DNA from: Eucalyptus grandis
Taxonomy: Eukaryota; Streptophyta; Magnoliopsida; Myrtales; Myrtaceae
Reading direction: 5' to 3'
Assembly (NCBI RefSeq): GCF_016545825.1
Contig: NC_052619.1
Coordinates: 32,527,803 to 32,591,802 of the forward strand
Length of the DNA: 64,000 bases
Numbering within the stretch: position 1 is the first letter of the stretch; the number at the start of each line of letters is the position of its first letter. Under the pieces are notes generated by a model that worked only from the letters and a program-made list of their open reading frames with translations, did no database searches and was not told the DNA's origin. A program made the position numbers and the translations under genes. Positions 34,755-45,860 of this stretch are shown here, piece by piece.

Positions 34755-36970
34755 AGACCTATTAAGAAAGATTGGGTAAAAACAACATATTCTACTAACT
34801 CTTATGGACCCAAGAAAAAATGGGTACCAAAGAAAAGATGAGTTATTTTTGCAGGAAATAAAGGAAAAGAAGAAAGAGAATTCGGTAAGGAAGGTATATT
34901 TGAATTGAGTACATAATTCAAAAATTCTCATTATACTTATACTCTCTTTGTGCCTTAATTGATTCAGACTTTATTATGACCGTATTCAATGATTTGTTTT
35001 ATTGAAGAAAGAATCGTGTGATTTGTTTTTGTGATTCGAGATTTGATATAATACATGTGATTATTTTTTTTTTTTTTGGTTTGATTTTATACTCTCAGAT
35101 TTTATCATATTTTGCCAAGTAAAAATCTGTTTTACGTAATATTAATTTATTATGCAAGATATTCTTAGATACTCAAGGATTTTATTCTCTCTGTTTTTAT
35201 CGTACTATGACTAAGTGAGAATTTATTTTTCAAAATATAATTGTGCATAATATTCTTTCTTTGAATACTTTGTTATGATGAATTAAGAAAGAATATTTGT
35301 TTATCTATGGATTTTCTATTTTACTCTAACGAAATGGAAGGATCCAAATTGATGGATACCAAAAAGGAAATGAGTTGATTGCAGGAAATTCAATAAGACA
35401 AGAATGATTGCAAATCTACGCAAATTTGGTGCAATCAGAAAAATATCTCCTACGAAGATTGGTAATGATTTTATTTTCATTGGTATATTTCAAACATATA
35501 TCATGGGTAAGAGAATATTTTTTATTATCCCGCCTTACAAATTTCTACGTGCATTTATCATAATTTTGGATGGTTTTTTATTATATTGTGAATATCTTTT
35601 GTCATAAATATAAGGCATTGCAAGTTTTTACTTGATTTGGCACGTGATAGAAATATCAACTTTCTTTTTGCGAAATGATTCAATAATATATTTTTGAGAT
35701 TTATACTCAAGGAAATCCCTTTGATCTCGAAAGATATTATTGCATATTTATGGATATTCTTGCTATATTCATAAAAGATATCTTATATCTAGCAAGTTTG
35801 ATTTGTAAATCAAAGGAAGATATTACGTGACTTTTTTGCAAATATTATTATCTATTATACAAGAATTCATAGGTGGAAAAAGAATCTTCCATATGGATTT
35901 TGGAAAGCTCGATTTGAAAATTATGGAGATTCTATACTATCTTCTGGATGTTAAAAAATTCCCTTCCTTGTGCAAAGTTTTTGCAAATTGTTAAGGAAAT
36001 CCCTAATGCGTTGTAAGAAAGGTTGAGTAGTTCTGAATTTTAATTTTATATATGCTATTCAATTTATTTATTTGAAGAAAGGACATTATATATTATGTGG
36101 ATATTATTACAGCTTATTTGTGTAAAAAGTTCGTTAAGTTGATGTAGGTTGAATTCGAGAAGAGCTTGATTGAAGAAAATAAATTTTTGCCTCGAATTTC
36201 AAAATGTAAATGATCGTTGCGGATGTTGTCGCTACAAAGGAAATATTGGAAAAATATTATGTTCAACGTGCACAAGCAACAATTGTTTCTATTCACAAAT
36301 ATTGTTATGATCAAAGGGAGAGAACGTGAATCTAAGAGAAATGAAAGAATTGTGATAATCTCCAAAAGGCAACAAATTGAGGGGGAGCTTTGATCAATTA
36401 TGGAAAAATCTTTTTGGATTGATCGTGATCTTGTTATGGAATGAAGGAAAATGTAAATGTGTCAGAATTTAAGTTCTACAAAATCCGGTTAGTGCATTTT
36501 TTATTTATTACCTTTTGTCATTAACAAATCTTTTATTGATATTATCATTTTATTATGACAAAAAGGGTAAGCAAATTTTATGATGCATCCGTGATTTTTA
36601 TTGGATATTTGATGATATATATGATCGAAGTGAGCTATATTGCATATTTTTAATATTCGACTTACTTTATAAATGCTGATTTTTTTTTTTTTTTAAATTG
36701 TGCAAGATATATTTGTTATCATTTTATATTCTCTATGTAATACTATTTCTATTGTTATCGCTTTTTGATTATGACAAAAAGGGGGAGAGAATATAAATAT
36801 GCATATGTGTTGATATTTATTGAGCTCATATATAATTATATGCTCAATCTATTTGTTATCTTGAATTACATGATTCTTTAAGATTGTCTTGATTTATTAT
36901 TATCTTTAAAAGCATGATTACACATCTGCATATTCAGAGATTGTTTTATCATCATCAAAAATGGGGAAAT
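34755..36970 (+). other. Non-coding interior with repeated polypurine tracts
   Basis: About 2.2 kb of AT-rich DNA without pol domains. Polypurine words recur: ATTGAGGGGGAGC (36378), GACAAAAAGGG (about 36559), GACAAAAAGGGGGAGAG (36773) and AAAAATGGGGAAA (36957), the last just before the 3' LTR. Multiple polypurine tracts are a known feature of Sireviruses. Confidence 0.6.
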
Positions 36971-38133
36971 TGTTAGAAAAACTCTTTATGATGTTTTAAA
37001 GATGACAAAATAAATCAAAGGTTACTAACGTGTTTAATGGTTAAGTAATAGACAATACAGATAATAGAACATGTAAATGATATTGTCAAAGTCTGAAGAC
37101 GGCCAGAAGACTAAACGTAGCACATGTCCAATGTATATTCTGAATATTTCCAGACTTCCGTGTCAAAGTCTGAAGACTGTCAGACTTTAGTGTCAAAGTC
37201 TGTTCTACATCAGAAGTCGGTCCACTCTGACAAATTCCAAACTTAACGTGAATGAAGAACTAGAAGACAGATTCTATGCTGAAGTTGAACTTATTCAGAC
37301 CATGTTCAGACCTTAAAGCTAAATCTGTTCAAAAGCAGAATATGTTTAGACCCAGATTGTAAAGTCTATTGCACTCAGACTTTACATTCAGATTCGACAG
37401 AACGTAACACAAGCCCTAATCATATAACAGCTAGTGATCTGGTTTGGATTCTACATTAATATTGATTTGATTGACCCAATCTAATTGATTGGCAATTGAA
37501 TCTTGAAGACAATAACTTTCTATACGAAGAAGCTCTACTTATGGAAATCAAGATTCTGTTTGTATGAGCGATCAAAATCAATTTAGGATTCTACCTTTGT
37601 CACTCAACGGCTACCAAATCTTCTAGATACAAATTTATCTAATGGGTAGATTGGAAGACGATCCTCAAGATACTGTCCAACGGCTAGTTTTGGAAGTAGA
37701 GGAGTATTTAAGGAGATGAAGGACCGATGAGCAAGTAAGAGACAAAGCGTAGAATTTATAATTCAAAAGTCTGAGCGACATTCAATCATACACTTGTCTC
37801 TTGTGAGCTTAAACATTTGTGATCATGAGAAAAATACCAAAAGAGTAACTTAGTGAGATAGTGTAATCTACTACTAAGTGTTTGCACTCAAAGTTGTAAT
37901 CTCTTGTTGATTGCATAGTGGAATTCAGCCAAGAAGGCTGTTAGCATGGGAGAGTAGACGTAGGCTTGATCTAAGTTAAACCATTATAAACCTTGTGTTC
38001 TTATTCTCTTTCCTGAATCTCTTTATTTTGTTCGTAATTCTAATTAACTGCTAAAGTCTGATCTCGCTCAAAGCCTGTTGCTCTTCAAATTCATTTCAAA
38101 AGTCTCGTTGTTATTCAGACTTAGATTAGAAGG
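36971..38133 (+). repeat. 3' LTR of the Copia element (3' end truncated)
   Basis: Begins TGTTAGAAAAAC directly after a purine-rich tract. It matches the 5' LTR from about 37566 on, and stops matching at about 38133, some 60 bases before the expected CA end. Words of the type GTCTGAAGAC/CAGACTT recur at 37090-37400. Confidence 0.75.
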
Positions 38134-39702
38134 GATGGATACACCAGAAACTTCTTACATAAAGTTTAAGTCTCAGTTGCAGATGGGAGGTATAGGTTGC
38201 CATTGGAAGATATGGAAAGAAAGAGAGAAAGCTATTGCAGAATGTTTAATTGGCTGCAAAATGGGAGGTATTGTCACAATCGTTCTCTCTTAGTCATACT
38301 CTCTCACATGAGCGTGCGGCGTAACACAACTTCGCTTGAGCTATATAGCGCATTTAACTTCCTTTTCTTTTATGTGGACGTGCAATTTGTTTATCCGATC
38401 TAGTAATGAAATGTTGTGAGAAAGCATTCACACCTTCGCAAAACTCATGCACAGGAAATGGCAGTCAGTGAAGTGAAACCCAGTTGGGCACAAACGCAAA
38501 ATTAGCCCAACTCATCCTTAAAAGATATTAATAATGCTAAAATATTGTGAGAACGCAATTTTTTTTTTTTTAAATCTTTTTTTATGTGGCCATTAGCCCA
38601 ACTCATCCTTAAAAAGTATTAATAATATCATGTCAACTGCCTGGTCATATTTTTTACGGTGCTCGTTGACGGGTTTAACAGAGGGTAGATATTTCTCATG
38701 GGTGCAAGCTTGACAAAGGGATTTGTAAATCCACTGTGCGAACAGTGGAGGGTGCGAAAGCTCTGGAACTGTTACGGGGCATCGGCAGAATGAAAGGGTT
38801 GATTCTGCTGTGCGGCAGCAACAAAAGAACTAGTCTTGCAGAAAGCTGAACTGCACGAGAAACAAGTTCTGCCCGAAAGCAATTTGTAATATTTGTTAAT
38901 ACTAGTGGATAAGGCTTGATCGGATCAGTAGAGACGAAAGATTGGAGTAGGCAAAAGAAGAACCGAATCACAATAATCTCTCTCACGATATTTGCTATCC
39001 CTCTTTCTATTGTCATTGCTTTCATCACATAGTTTTGAAGAAGATCCAAAGTTTAAAGTTTACAAAAGTTTTAAATCTGCACTTGCACTAAAGGAGTTTG
39101 TAAATAATTTGATTACGTTTCAACCAATTCATTGACCTATTGGTTGTTATATATGATGTAACATGGGTAGTCTTTCTTTCCTACTCTAGTCTTTAATTAT
39201 GGCCTGACCACTTTCCTAGGCATTTTTTGAAAGGTCAATTCTTTCATTATCAAGAACCACATGCCAAATTAGCCGTCATTTGGCTGACAAGCCGAGAGAT
39301 TAATTTAATACAGCAAGAGCTCATTACATCACCATAGTTTTCTCAGCATTATCACCTGAATTCTGAATTTAAGTACAAAACAACAATTTCATTCATAGTT
39401 CAAAAAAGGAAGCTGCATTAATTTTCTTAATTATGAAATGCAATGACGGTTTCCCACGGAGGAAGGGACGCTTCTACGCAGTCGCCGCCAGTTTTGGCAT
39501 CAATTCCACATCTTTCAAAATGAACCAAACATCTGGAATTCAGAACAAAAATTCACTTGAGTTATCAAACAAGAATTTACATAGATTCAAAACTTGGAAA
39601 AAAAAAACCACCAACACAAATTTCACTGTTGCGTTGCTTAAACAATCAAGAACACATGCTACATAATCTCGTTCCCTCCTTTCCGTAGTAAATCACCCCA
39701 GC
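38134..39702. other. Stretch without a recognisable gene
   Basis: Region between the Copia element and the 3' end of the lectin receptor kinase. Open frames such as 38696-39049 (-) show no domain. The near-duplicated word TTAGCCCAACTCATCCTTAAA occurs at about 38502 and 38591. It presumably contains the kinase 3' UTR next to 39702. Confidence 0.4.
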
Positions 39703-41661
39703 TCAACGACCCTCTTCGATGCTATTAGTGATGAAAGGCTCGCCGGAACAAACGGACGGTGGCAACGGCGTGTTGTACACTGCGACCGGCAACTTATTAG
39801 GAAGAACCGGGACCGCAGCCTCGAAATTGAGGACTTGAAGCGCCTGCCTTACGGTGGGCCTCAGGCTCCGGTCGGGATGAGCACACCACAAGCCCACAAC
39901 CAACAAGCGCTCCACTTGATTTTGGTCGAAATCCACTTGGAGCTTATCATCCATGGCCTCAATAACCTGACCTCTCCCGTAAAGGTCCCACACCCACCCC
40001 ACCAAACTCACATGCGAGGATTGCTCCATCGGATCAACGGCTCTCCGTCCCGTAGCAATCTCGATGGCGACCACCCCGAAGCTGTACACATCAGACTCCT
40101 TGCTTGCCCGCCCAGTGCTCACGTACTCCGGAGCCAAGTACCCGAACGTGCCGGCCAGCCCGGTAGTCTGTGGCCCGAGCTCGTGGTCCATGAGGCGGGC
40201 CAGCCCAAAGTCTCCGAGCTTGACGTTGAACCCCGAGTCTAGCATCACGTTGCTCGACTTGATGTCCCGGTGCACCACGCACTGCTCCCACTCCTCATGG
40301 AGATAGAGGAGCGCGGAGGCGAGCCCAACCGAAATCTTGAGCCGGGCAGCCCAACCTAGAATGCGCTTCTTGCCGAAGAGGTGCCTATCGAGGCTACCGT
40401 TCGGCATGAACTCATAGACGAGGATGAACTCGTTCGCCTCGTGGCACCAACCTATAAGCTGCACCAAATTTCTGTGCCTCAAGCTGCTGATCACCTTCAC
40501 CTCTGTGATGAATTCCTTCTTCCCTTGTTCTGAACCTCTCGATATCCGCTTCACCGCGACTGCCGCATCCAGCCCAACCGGATATCCCTTGTAGACCGCC
40601 CCGAACCCGCCCTGGCCCAGCTTCCTCTCCTCGTCAAAGTTGTTGGTAGCAGAAACGAGGTCCGCATAAGTAAATCTCCGTGGCCCTGCGCCTCTCTCAA
40701 GCTCCCCATTTATGGACATCAAGTTTGCCGTCTCCGATCCCTCGCTCCTCCTCTTCCTCTTCCTGAGGATTGCTGATATCACCACGATGCCGCAGAGTAG
40801 GACCCCAAGCAGAACTGCTAGGCCCACAACCAACTTGGTCCTTTTTGCATTTCCTTGCTGTTCCTCGACTTCGAGATTTGAACTGAAGGACCAAGATTCA
40901 AGTTGGTGACGTTCTACGTAATAGCTAGTCGCAGCTGAGAAACCGATCATCACCTCCTCGGGCAAGACAGTGGTGAGATCAATCTGATACGAAATACTTG
41001 TGGTCTCATGTGGGTTTGGCGTGGTCTGGTAGATCCAAGAAACGCTCAAGTTCTTGGTCTCGGAGTTGTACACAACCCATGTGTCAGCGGTGTCGGCACT
41101 GTGGAAGCTGGCGTTCCAAGCGGCGGTCACGACCGAGGCGATCGAGTTTATGTTGATCCCAACGTGCTCATATGGAGGATCCCAATCGGAATTGACGTAG
41201 GGGTCAAACTCAACCGCGACAATTCGGTTCAAAGACGAGTCACGGTATGTGGTGTTGAACAGGCCTAAGAAGCCACCGTCCGAATTGACTGGGATTTGGA
41301 ACCCGACCGGGGCAAGGAAGAAGGCCAAGCCCGCCCCATAATGCGACCGGTTCTGCGTGTCGATGGTGAAGGAGAAGCGAGTGGAGAAGTCGGTGAGTCT
41401 CCTGGTGGCGGAGTCCCAGAGCCGCAGCTTCTCTGCGTAAAATGCCCGGCCAACATGGCAGTAGTAAGTGGCACTAGTGAAGTCGACGGTCCTGGTCCCG
41501 ACATCCAGCCTCGCGTCACCTTCATAGACCATATCTGTGGCCTTGCCGTCGAACCGAGAAATGTTGAAGGAAAGAGAATAGCCTGATCGAAGCGGCACGA
41601 AGAAGGACAAGAAGAGAAGCAAATGGCGCAACAAGAGCTTCGATTCCGAGTAGATGGCCAT
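39703..41661 (-). CDS. L-type lectin-domain receptor kinase
   Basis: Intact single-exon gene of 652 residues, the usual length and structure of plant L-type LecRKs, most like clade IX by its kinase sequence (inference). It has a signal peptide at 1-28 (LLRHLLLFLSFFVPLRSGYS) and a legume-lectin domain at about 29-265, with VAVEFDPY at 148-155 (Asp153 in the usual metal site) and VGININSI. A membrane segment lies at about 277-299, followed by RKRKRR. The kinase runs from about 330 to 610: GQGGFG 349-354, Lys371, HRD 464-466, DFG 484-486, APE 510-512, all catalytic residues present. It should sit in the plasma membrane and signal in defence or development. The start ATG (41661) is followed by the signal peptide. 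A GA-rich leader lies upstream and no intron is needed. A 5' paralogue fragment is at 1395-2045. Confidence 0.97.
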   Translation of the reverse strand: MAIYSESKLLLRHLLLFLSFFVPLRSGYSLSFNISRFDGKATDMVYEGDARLDVGTRTVDFTSATYYCHVGRAFYAEKLRLWDSATRRLTDFSTRFSFTIDTQNRSHYGAGLAFFLAPVGFQIPVNSDGGFLGLFNTTYRDSSLNRIVAVEFDPYVNSDWDPPYEHVGININSIASVVTAAWNASFHSADTADTWVVYNSETKNLSVSWIYQTTPNPHETTSISYQIDLTTVLPEEVMIGFSAATSYYVERHQLESWSFSSNLEVEEQQGNAKRTKLVVGLAVLLGVLLCGIVVISAILRKRKRRSEGSETANLMSINGELERGAGPRRFTYADLVSATNNFDEERKLGQGGFGAVYKGYPVGLDAAVAVKRISRGSEQGKKEFITEVKVISSLRHRNLVQLIGWCHEANEFILVYEFMPNGSLDRHLFGKKRILGWAARLKISVGLASALLYLHEEWEQCVVHRDIKSSNVMLDSGFNVKLGDFGLARLMDHELGPQTTGLAGTFGYLAPEYVSTGRASKESDVYSFGVVAIEIATGRRAVDPMEQSSHVSLVGWVWDLYGRGQVIEAMDDKLQVDFDQNQVERLLVVGLWCAHPDRSLRPTVRQALQVLNFEAAVPVLPNKLPVAVYNTPLPPSVCSGEPFITNSIEEGR

Positions 41662-42055
41662 GGAGAGAGAGAGAGAACGTGAAAATTGAATTTTGAGACA
41701 TCGAGTGACGATTATTTTATGTTGTCCATGGTCTCAACAGAGTCAAGACCATAACGTAAAGAACACGCCGATCTTTCCAGACCGATCATCATCCCCAAGA
41801 TAAACGGCGAAAATAACGACATTATAGGATTAAATACGATGTAGTCAACGAGGGCAGAGCTCGATTTGTCCAAACCTAAGACGAGCTTAAACGGGGAGCT
41901 CGGATCTTTCCTCGTCCGAAACAAATTTAATTCAAAAGGGTCAACTGTTCAAGTGACGTGGGGGATTGGGGAGACTTCAATAGAAAACTTGTTCACATGA
42001 TATGATCGGCTCTAAAATTCCAGATGCAACTTTGAGGATATATGTGATGTTATAA
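41662..42055 (-). promoter_or_regulatory. Upstream region of the lectin receptor kinase
   Basis: On the minus strand a CT-rich leader lies against the start codon, and a weak TATA-like ATAAAATAAT at 41711-41720 is about 50 bases upstream of the ATG. The region is conserved with 1555-2045, which shows it was duplicated with the gene. No specific operator-type site could be recognised. Confidence 0.4.
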
Positions 42056-43219
42056 TATGTCTTGAGTCTGAATTCATGAACGAAACAAATTCGAAATAAA
42101 TTATTATTATTTCTTGATGCCAAAATTTTTGCTGTGGAAATTTAGATCTCGTTTAAGCTCTGTTGGATAAGGATCACAAATAAAACAAGAATAGGAAAGA
42201 TTGGGTGAGAGAAAGAATAAAAGAAAAAGATTTAGATGTTTTTTTTTCCTAATTTTCGTTGAAGTTACGTTTAAGAAAAGGAAAGTGCAAGAGTTGGACT
42301 CGTTGACCGGTTGACCGGTCTTGCATGGTTTCCTTTCAAATTAGTTGGTCATCGCGCACTGTCCTTTTTCTGGGGTATATACATGTAAATATTGGACAGC
42401 TAGATTTCTGAAGCCTTGAGAAAACGTCTTTTTTTCGTGAGATCTTGGAGCACCGCCTTTTACGCGAGCGCTTGGAAAGGAAGCCGTGTTTGATGCGAGA
42501 AAAGACTTGAAGCGCCCAAACAAGTGCTTGGGTAGTGTGGGCTATTTCCGTTGATTTTGTTTTGTTTTGTTTTGTTTTTTTAATGCAATTACATATAAGA
42601 AAAATTAGTGTTAGTAGCTATCGAATATTGTGGTAAGATATGCGTGTAATTTATTTGTGAGATTGTGAGATTATTTCATCAGGAATTTTGAGGCTAAATA
42701 CTACTGCATTATTGAATATGATTAGGGCTTAGGTGAGTGACTCAAGTGCGTAATCTTCTTATATCCCTTGATCTATAGTGAAATTGTTCGTTACTCTCCC
42801 ATGAACATAAGTTGCTACGATCAAATCACGTAAATTTGTGTCCGATTTATTTTCTTATTTTGTTTATTTTATTATTTGATCACTCACTTTATGCAGAAAA
42901 TGATTGCATCAAGTCTTCAAGTTTTCAATGAAAGCTAATGTCATCATACAAATTAATAGCGAAATTGGCCACTTGAGGTCACACTTATTCCAATCTAGGT
43001 CACTAAACTAGAATTTGTTTCGGGTTGATGTATTGACTTCACGAAATATGTCGAAGTTGGGCATCTGATACTGAAGTCCGATGTTCAGCGTAACCTAACT
43101 GAATGGAGAACGTAACAGTCCAGACCCCAAATCGAATGAGAGAAATCTTCTGACATAATTCATAAGAGCAACTGCTCTTTATGTCCATCCCCTTGAGTAC
43201 TCTTTTGGGAAAGTGCAAA
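42056..43219. other. Kinase-upstream DNA with an extra block
   Basis: Between about 42055 and 42900 there are some 850 bases with no counterpart at the kinase fragment, where 2025 runs almost directly into sequence like 42910 (CAATGAAAGCT). Either an insertion here or a deletion there. No gene seen. Confidence 0.4.
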
Positions 43220-43385
43220 ATGCCTTTCTTTCTTGTTTCTTGTAAGGACTTTCGTGCCTTCGTCTTCACGCGACATACTGTTGGCTGGGTCCAAAAGTCC
43301 GCCTTTTTTCGGGGGCCAGCTAACATAAAATAAAAGGGAAAAAAGAAGTCAAAAAGCAAAGAGGAAAAGAGGTAAGCCTTCTTTT
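43220..43385. repeat. Promoter-distal repeat R, copy 3 (short)
   Basis: Shares TTTCTTGTAAGGACTTTCGTGCC-like start, GGCTGGGTCC, CCAGCTAACATAAAATAAAA and AAAGAAGTC with 410-630 and 2455-2680. Confidence 0.6.
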
Positions 43386-43390
43386 CCCCA

Positions 43391-43610
43391 ATGAAGTCAA
43401 AGCCCATTTTTACACGATGAAATTTCCTTCTCGAAACTCGTTTTGCCAGTTGAAATCCATGTAAAGACTTTTCTCGCTTTCCCTAGGGAGTGGAATTCCA
43501 TCTTTACACAGTAAAACTTCATTTTCTCCTCCGAGTCAAAATCCATTTTTATACGGTGAGACTTTTTCCTTTCCCAATGAGTCGAAACCCATTTTTACAA
43601 TATGAGACCA
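43391..43610. repeat. Degenerate tandem repeat, about 45 bp, five units
   Basis: Units contain (G)AGTCAAAATCCATTTTTATAC-like words followed by a GTGAGACTTTTTC-like word and a short C/T-rich spacer, at about 43393, 43449, 43488, 43532 and 43578. Confidence 0.6.
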
Positions 43611-45347
43611 TCTCTTTAATTCCTTAGTTTCATTTAATTAATTTCTTTCATTCCATTCCATGAAAGAGGAGAAGACAGAGTGTGTGGATAAGCAAGCAAT
43701 ACTGAGGTTCCATGGTAAGCATTCAAGGCAAGTTTCTAATCAGATTTTTTTTTTTTTCCTTTTAATTTTTATTCTCTAGTAGAGCCAACTAAAAATTACA
43801 GATATCATTTAGTCTTTGAGTGAAACTTCTCCGAACTCTCTTTCAAAAAGTGGTAGCTATTAACACTCAATTTTTAATCAACGCGTCGCAAAAAGTAAAA
43901 TCTCAAGGTTAGGATTGCCGATTGCAACATAATTCATCTCTTGAGCAAAAAAAGTGTCACTTTCCATTTATTTTTCATTGGTCTTTCATTTGTAGATGAT
44001 TGTCTAACCATTTTCGATAAAACCCAAAAAGTCAATTAACTTTGTTTAATTTAGGGTTGACTTTTGGTCAATCCTTTGACCAGAAATCAACCTTAAATCA
44101 CAATTTGGCTTTTTGCATAGAAAGTTTCAAATTGGTCCTAATTTCACTTTGGCCACAATAATTTTTAAAAAATTCAAAATTTTGATCGTAAAATCAACCT
44201 TTTAATGATAAGTCACTAAGGGGTTAATTGACCAAAAAAAACTAAAAAATGTAAAAACTCAGAAATCATATCGTTTTAGCTTTAATTTGACTAAAGCATA
44301 AAAAAATTTCACGAAAATCAATTAAGAGTCTCATTTTCCAAATTTTTCGGATTTAGGTTCAAAATCGACCAAAAATAAAATTACGTTCTTTTTAGTACCA
44401 TTTTCACTTAACTTTTTTTTTTTACAACATTGATCTAGAGGCAATTTGAAGATCACTCGTGCAACTATTTTGGTGATTTGGCATATCTAGAAGAAAATTG
44501 CTGTCTTCAACCCTAATTAGTGGTCCTGATTGGCTCTTTGATTTAAAAGCTATCACCTTGAATCGACTCATTTTCTCAAACTAAATCCGAATCCAAAATC
44601 AATTTTGACAAATTCACTTGCGAAATTTCTAATTTGATGGATTTAGCTTACTTGAACTTTTAAAAGTTAGGTTAATGAGCTTCAATCGGTGTAATTCAAG
44701 TTGACCCATTCTAAACTAAGGTTATTTGATAGGTTAAGGTTCCATTTCATCTTTGACCCTCAATTGAATTTTGACATAAACACCGTACCATTATTATATT
44801 ATCAATTGAGTGTCGGACACCTGGAGTACCAAAACTTGGCACGGAAGGACACTTAAATGCCAGAATTTAGGAAAATGACACTTAAGTGCCAAAATCGGAG
44901 CAAAATGGATTAGTTAAGTGCCAACGACGAAAACATCTTGTCAAATTACATACGTGGCATTTTTCGGCAACATTCTTTACCAACGTGACAAATATTTAAA
45001 AAATAAAATAAAAAAAAAACACACGTGGATGAAGAAAGTGGTGTTGCCCCATCCACATTGGCTTGGTTGAGTTAAACAACGTTACAACCAAATTAATGCT
45101 CGGAAACGGTTTTAGAGTTAATGAGCCGATTTAAATGTGATCTAGACTGGTTTATAAAAAGGCCGTTACAAGGATGATCAATAATCGATAATTGAGAGTG
45201 TTGATAGTGATCAACCAAGTCATTCACACACAAGAACAATTGTGAGCACAATTGTAGTTGTGAGATCTCTCAATTTCTCTCTTCTGCTCAACATTGAAAT
45301 GATGGTGTGTCTGAACTAAAGGACCGACACTTGGGGGGCTGGATCTA
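43611..45347. other. Stretch without a recognisable gene
   Basis: AT-rich, mostly closed in all frames. The part 44810-44950 repeats words such as CACTTAAGTGCCAAAATC, TTAAGTGCCAACG and TACCAAAACTTGGCACG, and resembles one arm of a foldback element like those in front of the UBL genes, but of a different family. Confidence 0.4.
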
Positions 45348-45572
45348 AAGAACATCATAACCTACATTATGAGGAGATCAAACATTCATGATCTAGATTT
45401 AAAGAACGCCATAATTGATATTACCATAAGACATAAGATGTTCATGGTCAAAATTCCAAGAACGTCAGAACAAATGTTACCAAGAGATCAAATGTTCGTA
45501 GTCAGAATATGAAGAACATAAAACCAACACTATGAGGATAACCAACGTTCGTGGTCAAAATCCGAAGAATGT
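45348..45572. repeat. Tandem repeat, about 54 bp, four units plus a partial
   Basis: Units begin AAGAAC(A/G)TCA and contain an AGATCAAA-like word, then GTTCGTGGTCAAAAT-like words. They start at about 45348, 45402, 45458, 45512 and 45565 (partial) and differ by 20-30 per cent, so the array is old. Confidence 0.75.
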
Positions 45573-45860
45573 CAAAATCAATTTTTTTTTGGCAAGGACC
45601 AAGGGTAATGTGATTAGCCCACTTGTCATTTCTATGTGTTTTTTTATTAAAATGCACAAAAAAGCCTTGAAAATATGTGTATAAGCATTTTTACCTCTAC
45701 TCCAATCGGATTTTGATCTGAATTTACTTATACACGTATTCTTGTTTATCGAAACAATCACCAACACTTACGACATTGTGGATGTCTCTATCTTACAATT
45801 GATGTCTCCCTATGCATTATTTCAGATATTTGTCAGGTGCGGGAATTGTAAAACTATTGC

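Noticed and set aside
38696..39049. A 117-codon minus-strand frame next to the kinase
   Set aside because: No domain, no homologue in the window, unusual composition; likely chance.
39835..41586. Plus-strand and other-frame open frames over the lectin receptor kinase
   Set aside because: Shadows of the intact minus-strand gene, whose domains and catalytic residues are all in one frame.
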